DNA of 64,000 nt from positions 20,411,686-20,475,685 of the forward strand of contig NC_050476.1 of the NCBI RefSeq assembly GCF_013373865.1, in the 5' to 3' direction. Positions 60,301 to 64,000 of the stretch are shown in pieces. A program made the translations under genes and the position numbers. The notes under the pieces were generated by a model. That model was not told where the DNA came from, made no database searches, and saw only the letters and a program-made list of their open reading frames with translations. The first letter of the stretch is position 1. Each line of letters begins with the position of its first letter. Source of the stretch: Monomorium pharaonis (lineage: Eukaryota > Arthropoda > Insecta > Hymenoptera > Formicidae).

Positions 60301-63300
60301 CTCTACTTATTGACTTCTTTCGAATCCGCACTCACACATAGATACAAGATTTTCATTAAAAGAAATCATACTAAAGCGTCTAGGCTCATTTTTAAAAGCA
60401 CAGAATTGTTCTTTCTTGTAATGCAATGTGCGAGGCATGCTTGTTTTGTACAATAACAAAGTCTAAAACTTTAAAGGCCATTCTACGATAGTCACAAGTT
60501 GCCAGTTGCCTTTTGCGACCGCCAATGAACATTGAGGTTTACGCATGGAGCTCGATGATCATTGATTGTCATAGGAAGCAACTGGCGACTTGCGACTATT
60601 GTAGAATGGCCCTTATACGCAGCAAATGTTTTCACGAGTCAACCGCAAGAGTCAATAATAAAACTAATTTTTTAATTTTTGTTTGTTTTTCATATAAACT
60701 TGTGTACAGTCCGTTATTGTCTATATTTTAATTCTGGAGAAGGATTTTTAATTCTGTGTAATCAACAAAGATTTTTTACTAAAACAATAATTGGGTTTAA
60801 TCGATAAAACAGACCCATCTCCAGCATCCCCTTAATGAATAACAGTGTATGTGCAATGTGCCACAATATAAGAACAATAGATTCACTCAGCTGAAAATTG
60901 TGCTAATGGTCTCTTGCGTATGACTTGTGCGCATGATATACATAACTAACAATATGGCGACGAAGTGTTAACAACTGAAATATAATCTAACTGAAACGTG
61001 TATGAGCGCTAGCGTCGCGATCCGATAGAGAGAGCCCCAAAGGTATCTTTGTACAATCTGACAAAAAGATTTATCGGCTGCGTTCAGCGAAGAATGTAGC
61101 TGTGGAACTGTTGTAAAATTCTTTTATATATGATTGATTTATACATTTAGATTCAACAGGAAGCAAGGACAAGAACCAATCGTATTGAAAAATTTTACAA
61201 CAGTTCTACAATTACAACTTCGCTGAACGCAGCCATTCTTACACACAACATATATAAAAATCTATGTATACATATAAATATATATATGTGTATATATATA
61301 AATTATACATGTTTTATTTTTCAATACTAATACGAATTTCTAGAAAGTTATAACGTACCTGTTGTTCCTGTAACTTTCTATCCTCGTCCTGATCTTTCAT
61401 CAGCTGTTGCAGAAGATCATTTCTTTTCTTCACTCCAGCACGTGCCTCTTCGTCCTCGTCGTCATTTTTGTCGTTTAATAACTTAAAATTTAAAAAAAGA
61501 ATAATTGTGATAACTAAAAGAAAAAAATCCGTTAAATATCTGAATATATGGCTGATGGCGCCACTATCAGTGAAGCCAATTGAAGGTCCGCCATCTTAAA
61601 GGGGACATTATGTGCTATTGTATGCGTAAGTCTTAAGGCGATTCTACAATTGCATAAACGTAGTTGCAAATGGTTGTAAACATAAGTTACGTCAGTTTTT
61701 TCTTTTATTTAAAATTTTTTGTGCATTTTAGTACTTGGAGATTATTTTGACCTCTAACCTTCTATATACCTGAGAATTTTCAGACAAATCGCTGATCTGA
61801 ACGTCTAGGGCCCGTTTCTACCAACGTGGATTAACTTTAATCTCGGTTTACTTACTTCTTGTTATCTTATTCCAATCTGTTATCTTATTCCAAAAATTAG
61901 AAAAGATAAAGAAGTTAAGTTAAAAGCTTAAAGTAAATCTCCGTTGGTAGAAACGGGCCCAAGTTTCTTCTTATCAAAATTTACACTAACATCACGTAAA
62001 AAGGAATGAGCAATCTGTTCTCTTGATCTATTAGTAATCTTGTTTTGAGAGCGTCTACATTCCCGTTTCGGAATAATTAAAATTGGATCTTTGGTGAGCT
62101 CAATGCATGAACTTTTGTTTTAGATATATCTAAAAATTATCTTCTAACTTAAAACAAATAGAAAACTATTTATTTTTTTATTTAAAAAAATAATATTTTG
62201 CTTATTTCGATCCTTCCATTAGTCCAGCTTCTCCATTAAAATACAATAATTAACATTATCAATGGTCAATTACAAAACGGTCAATTTACCTGCAATAACA
62301 TGTTGTTATTTCCGAGCGACGATTTCGAGTGCTCCATGCTCGGCTTTGGCATGTTGCTAGGACTCGTACGGACTTTATGCTCCAAATGATAGTCGTCTTC
62401 GTCCTGCTGGTTCAACAGGATCTTCAATATCGGATGCTTCTGATTATCCGAATCGTTGTTCGTATTGTCCTGGCTATCCTCACTGGCGCTTGGGCCCTTC
62501 GTCAACAAGTTTCTGAGCCTACCGGACTCAGTGGACACAACACTGTTGTTCTGAGTTTCAACGGCGGTGACAGCGGCGTTGCTGGTCCTCGAAGTTGCAT
62601 TGTCCATAGAACTACTGCCACCATTGTTACTAGTAGGACATCCGCTCTTGTTGCTCTCATCCGTCCGCTTAACAGCTGATGTGGCGGTGTTACTCCCGAT
62701 GCCACTGACGCCACTGTTGATACCGCTACCACCGCCACTGCCATTGGTGTTGACACTACTAGCGGCATTGCTCAACGTGGCCGTCTGCGTGGTCTCCTGA
62801 AGGGGGCTGAAGGGGAACGAATTACTGAAGGTAGGAGCGACGCTTGGGCTAAGACTTGGGCCCATAGGCATTAATGTCGAGTTAGAGAAAGTTCCCTGCG
62901 AACTCGGTGATGTCGGGGATGGCTGGGAAGGTGGTCGTGAGTTTGGTGGCCCGCTTGCTCTCGATTCCGGTCTATCCGTCCACCCGGCGCTACTATCCAA
63001 GTCCCATACCGTGGAACTGGGGAAGAGCTCGAATTCCAGGTCCATATTTCCCGAAAAGTGATTGAACGGATTGCCGGTTGACGTGCTCAACGTCAGAGGG
63101 TTGCACGAGTCACCGCCACCACTACCACCGCCGCCGCCGGCACTTCCCGTGCTAAAGGCGATAGAGTTCGACGAGGTGGCAGCCGTTGCCGCCATACCGC
63201 GAGCACTGATACCACTCACTTGACCGTTCAGATGCGCGACCGACATCAGCGGGCCACCCACATTATTGTTATTGTTACCATTATTATTATTACTATTATT

Positions 63301-63382
63301 CGCACAACGGTTGCTAGAGTGTCCTGAGCACACTTTGTTGTTGGAAAGCTGACCACCCTCGATAGGCATTAAGTCATTGTCC
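38955..63382 (-). CDS. tai: Taiman, p160/SRC nuclear receptor coactivator, 14 C-terminal exons
   Basis: Nuclear coactivator. In insects taiman binds the ecdysone receptor and is the partner of Met in juvenile-hormone signalling. Fourteen exons on the - strand join in consistent phase: 3610 nt, 1 base closing a split codon, then 1202 codons plus TGA. The evidence is p160 character rather than one catalytic domain. Five LxxLL motifs are present: LRNLL, LKILL followed by NQQDEDD, LLQLL formed across an exon junction, LASLL, and LQKLL just before the stop. There is an acidic helix SEILDQVIEIVPDE like the CBP-binding region, a block EFVRQELRAIVGART, and Gln tracts in four exons. The gene runs convergently towards collagen IV. 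The N-terminal bHLH-PAS exons are not in the window. The identity rests on recognition by eye and is strong but unconfirmed by alignment. Confidence 0.92.
39027..42838. other. tai: taiman last intron
   Basis: 3.8 kb of AT-rich sequence. I saw no exon, repeat array or inverted element in it. Confidence 0.5.
42839..42909 (-). CDS. tai: taiman exon m
   Basis: Phase 1 to 0, 71 nt. Reads GEAVVSDGPAKIWGSAG then SAPSSSR. A longer ORF extends past its acceptor (cccaactag), but only this border keeps phase with exon l. The donor is gtaaga. Confidence 0.92.
44001..44189 (-). CDS. tai: taiman exon l
   Basis: Phase 1 to 1. Reads NASTSEFVRQELRAIVGART, then a run of 11 Gln, then the acidic SQDDFEALGLSFEMSSAG. 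The EFVRQELR block looks conserved among p160 proteins. The acceptor is tgttatag and the donor gtacgt. Confidence 0.95.
44297..44348. repeat. GT microsatellite, interrupted
   Basis: Two GT runs separated by TTCGTT, just inside the taiman intron next to exon l. Confidence 0.9.
45641..45744. mobile_element. Short inverted-repeat element
   Basis: Two imperfect inverted arms of about 50 bases share GTT-TTTT-A-CTGAA, GTG-ACAGTT and a pyrimidine run, with a loop of a few bases. MITE-like; no target duplication recognised. Confidence 0.5.
46624..46713. mobile_element. Short inverted-repeat element (TTACATGTAACG arms)
   Basis: Arms of 28-29 bases start CCCAGCAAACAC on the left and CCCACCAAACAC on the right complement, and share AAGTTACATGTAACGT, separated by about 35 bases. 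MITE-like, 90 bp. Confidence 0.7.
50532..50849 (-). CDS. tai: taiman exon k
   Basis: Phase 1 to 1, 318 nt. Starts GIGSPRHYGGVSKEQPLLS and is His/Asn/Thr-rich, ending GNPVNHQMG. The acceptor is tgttgcag and the donor gtaagt. Confidence 0.95.
50850..53506. other. tai: taiman intron between exons j and k
   Basis: 2.7 kb, AT-rich. Its main content is the foldback element at 51976-52825. The remainder shows no coding signal. Confidence 0.5.
51976..52825. mobile_element. Foldback element with long arms and 9-bp flanking repeat
   Basis: Left arm about 51976-52330, right arm about 52460-52825, inverted copies of each other with scattered differences and tips GYCTATTAGAAGTTAGCC. Both arms carry repeated TTGTGCTA words. 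ACGAAATCG occurs directly outside each end (51967-51975 and 52826-52834), like a target-site duplication. Long arms and 9-bp duplications are typical of Mutator-like elements (inference). No coding capacity. Confidence 0.75.
53507..53795 (-). CDS. tai: taiman exon j
   Basis: Phase 0 to 1. Starts GNYGNTPRLFNVNQVRPQ, then a Gln run, then a Pro/Ser/Thr-rich part (PFPAEAFPPPTSPTASQFPP). The acceptor is gcgctag and the donor gtattt. Confidence 0.95.
54141..54267 (-). CDS. tai: taiman exon i
   Basis: Phase 2 to 0. Reads HIVNNNFNSGQQ, then AARLSPHSPAGILSFSHPQ and SPRVAQ. The acceptor is tatgacag and the donor gtgagt. Confidence 0.94.
54525..54634 (-). CDS. tai: taiman exon h
   Basis: Phase 0 to 2. 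Reads RSSVPDSQVSPGYGASVQMA and ends HPSTIPQ plus two bases of a His codon. A different reading frame gives a longer ORF here, but only this frame joins both neighbours. The donor is gtaagt. Confidence 0.92.
54899..55234 (-). CDS. tai: taiman exon g (polyglutamine)
   Basis: One hundred and twelve codons, phase 0 to 0. LGTAPVTTASHNYQPPP leads into three Gln tracts between about 55010 and 55125, then SSGIHNIDNLLNNTVAPPN. The acceptor is ttgttgcag and the donor gtatat. Confidence 0.95.
55552..55694 (-). CDS. tai: taiman exon f
   Basis: Phase 1 to 0. Reads AIEVDNKPLNDAMAITAIQ and KMLMCESAMIS, ending PPAYSTA. The acceptor is ataatag and the donor gtaagt. It continues the activation region of the exon before. 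Confidence 0.94.
56369..56779. mobile_element. MITE with GGGCCAATT ends and TAA target duplication
   Basis: Arms of about 140 bases begin GGGCCAATT at both ends. Both include a TTATCAGRTAAACATGTAT word and end near AATAAATTGGAAC. TAA flanks both ends (56366-56368, 56780-56782). A 3-bp TWA duplication with GGGCC tips fits the PIF/Harbinger type (inference). Confidence 0.72.
56816..56978 (-). CDS. tai: taiman exon e (acidic activation helix)
   Basis: Phase 0 to 1. Reads QRPQMGPIESEFAGG and later SDPDLSEILDQVIEIVPDE, an amphipathic acidic stretch like the CBP/p300-binding region of p160 proteins (inference). The acceptor is a tandem gcagcag, so 56978 or 56975 may be used. The donor is gtaagt. 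Confidence 0.94.
57167..57412 (-). CDS. tai: taiman exon d (polyglutamine)
   Basis: Eighty-two codons, phase 0 to 0. DKLPRLK is followed by about 30 residues that are nearly all Gln, encoded by mixed CAG and CAA, then PWTGGSMQIGG and ending YLSHVLSQ. The acceptor is ataattag and the donor gtgagt. Confidence 0.93.
57413..58691. other. tai: taiman intron between exons c and d
   Basis: 1.3 kb, AT-rich. Contains a 12-bp perfect hairpin (57649-57660 paired with 57679-57690) and an imperfect GC-rich inverted repeat near 58340-58430. No coding signal. Confidence 0.45.
58692..59021 (-). CDS. tai: taiman exon c
   Basis: One hundred and ten codons, phase 0 to 0. Starts NRENDPLLRSLGFNPVS and contains a Ser-rich stretch, KMLASLLAKQ (LxxLL at 58761-58775) and a proline-rich end, PPQPTTIPPIP. 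The acceptor is gcggtag and the donor gtgcga. Confidence 0.95.
59472..59565. repeat. 94-bp inverted repeat (hairpin)
   Basis: 29-base arms share GACAAATTTTTCAA and GATTAGCT, separated by 36 bases. May be a remnant of a small transposon. Confidence 0.6.
59614..60109. mobile_element. Foldback element flanked by TTAA
   Basis: Arms of about 220 bases from TTAATGCCCGGA (59614) and, on the other strand, TTAATGCCTGGA (60109) share CCATGGACAAAAGAGT, TGTCATGTGTTA, GACAAAAATGTCACT and GTGCAAACGGAAG. The TTAA at both ends could be a piggyBac-type target site or simply part of the arm. Confidence 0.7.
60474..60612. mobile_element. MITE with GGCCATTCTAC ends
   Basis: Inverted arms of about 38 bases share GGCCATTCTAC, ATAGTC, CAAGT and GCCAGTTGC. 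TTA lies at both borders (60471-60473, 60613-60615), so a PIF/Harbinger-like origin is possible. Confidence 0.65.
61076..61234. mobile_element. MITE with GGCTGCGTTCAGCGAAG ends
   Basis: Arms of about 46 bases share GGCTGCGTTCAGCGAAG and GAACTGTTGTAAAATT, with about 65 bases between. No clear target duplication. Confidence 0.7.
61359..61481 (-). CDS. tai: taiman exon b
   Basis: Forty-one codons, phase 0 to 0. Reads LLNDKNDDEDEEARAG then VKKRNDLLQQLMKDQDED. Its leading LL completes an LLQLL motif with the preceding exon. LLQQLM is a near-miss of LxxLL. The donor is gtacgt. No start codon lies in it. Confidence 0.93.
61808..61960. mobile_element. MITE with perfect 19-bp GGGCCCGTTTCTACCAACG ends
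   Basis: The first 19 and last 19 bases are exact inverted copies, and a weaker match continues inward. The centre holds a duplicated TGTTATCTTATTCCAA word. Lies in the taiman intron between exons a and b. Confidence 0.75.
62290..63382 (-). CDS. tai: taiman exon a (first visible; NR boxes)
   Basis: The first base closes a split codon, then 364 codons end in phase 0. The acceptor is ccataatag and the donor gtaaat. The exon is rich in Ser, Asn and Gly (for example a poly-Asn run near NNNNGNNNN). It carries LRNLL at 62503-62517 and LKILL at 62413-62427, the latter followed by NQQDEDD, like the third p160 NR box. It ends NNMLLQ. Confidence 0.95.
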
Positions 63383-64000
63383 CTATTATGGACAAGAAAA
63401 ACAAAGTAACACGTGAATTTGCCAGTTAGCTGCATCTCTTTTACTTAAGTCTAAGACTAATTTATTTAACAATCGCATTTGACACTAACTCTCTTCATTC
63501 ATCAAAAGTGACGTATACGTATTACAAATTATGTCTAGAAGACTCATAGATTAAAACTCATACAATAGATGCTATAGAATATTATTCATTAAAAAAATTG
63601 CTTTAAATATGATATCTACAGTATTCTTATATATATTATAATTTCAATTATGATTCTAAAAGCTAATTATTCTGAATATACAATGGAAAAATGTTAGCTG
63701 CTTCAGATATAATAAAATATACTTTCTCTCTACAAACTTAAAATATCCGTTTAGAACAATTGATTAATCGATTAAACAATCAAACACACAGATAAAAATA
63801 TATTTATTTATTTTTTAATTAATTAATTTATTTATTATACATAACATTATGAGCCGGTTGTTTCCAACTTCTTGATAAACTTACCTATACCTCAGGTAAG
63901 CATGTGTCTATCTTCATTTCTTTTCTTAAATAAATTAAGACAAACATATATCTATCTGATAGGTAGGTTTACCAAGAAGTTGGAACAACCGATCCTATCA
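63383..64000. other. tai: taiman intron upstream of exon a (partial)
   Basis: AT-rich, runs off the window end. Its last 150 bases are an inverted-repeat element. No exon with bHLH or PAS residues is present. Confidence 0.5.
63851..63993. mobile_element. MITE related to the 56369 element
   Basis: Arms share CGGTTGTTCCAACTTCTTG-TAAAC-TACCTAT with one small gap. The word AACTTCTTGATAAACTTAC is also in the left arm of the 56369-56779 element, so the two are of one family. Confidence 0.68.

Noticed and set aside
62329..62800. + strand and second-frame ORFs opposite taiman exon a
   Set aside because: Shadows of the real 364-codon exon, whose frame is fixed by splice sites and LxxLL motifs.

Overview
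The window is nuclear DNA from an arthropod, most likely an insect and probably a hymenopteran such as an ant. It is AT-rich with short GT-AG introns, long microsatellites, many small inverted-repeat elements, and two recognisable metazoan genes. The order is inferred from general character and from the look of the two proteins; no database was searched.

Two genes lie tail to tail. On the + strand, from 3368 to 34373, are 26 exons of a collagen alpha(IV) chain. They join in frame into 1794 codons plus a stop and end in a complete NC1 domain with 12 cysteines. The signal-peptide exon is not visible and probably lies upstream of the window. Exon 1 is followed by a 15.8-kb intron, while most later introns are a few hundred bases. 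On the - strand, from 63382 down to 38955, are the 14 C-terminal exons of taiman, the insect p160/SRC nuclear receptor coactivator. They give 1202 codons plus a stop, with five LxxLL motifs and several glutamine tracts. The bHLH-PAS half must lie beyond 64000. Many of these exons have no usable start codon and can only be found from splice sites and phase.

Region by region: 1-3367 is 5' non-coding or intronic DNA of the collagen gene. 3554-19340 is the large first intron, with a 1.76-kb terminal-inverted-repeat element that encloses seven 153-bp tandem repeats, and with GC-rich islands, two of which carry a similar CRE-containing motif. 19341-34373 is the collagen exon cluster. 34374-38954 holds the two 3' ends and several long microsatellites. 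39027-64000 is taiman, whose introns carry at least nine inverted-repeat (MITE or foldback) elements, several with plausible target-site duplications.

The two genes have no evident shared pathway: one encodes a basement-membrane component and the other a nuclear coactivator for ecdysone and juvenile-hormone signalling. No bacterial, viral or CRISPR-type system was seen. The most unusual items are the satellite-bearing element in the first collagen intron, the 850-bp foldback element with 9-bp flanking repeats, the Arg/Pro-rich tail after NC1, and the cluster of foldback elements in taiman introns.
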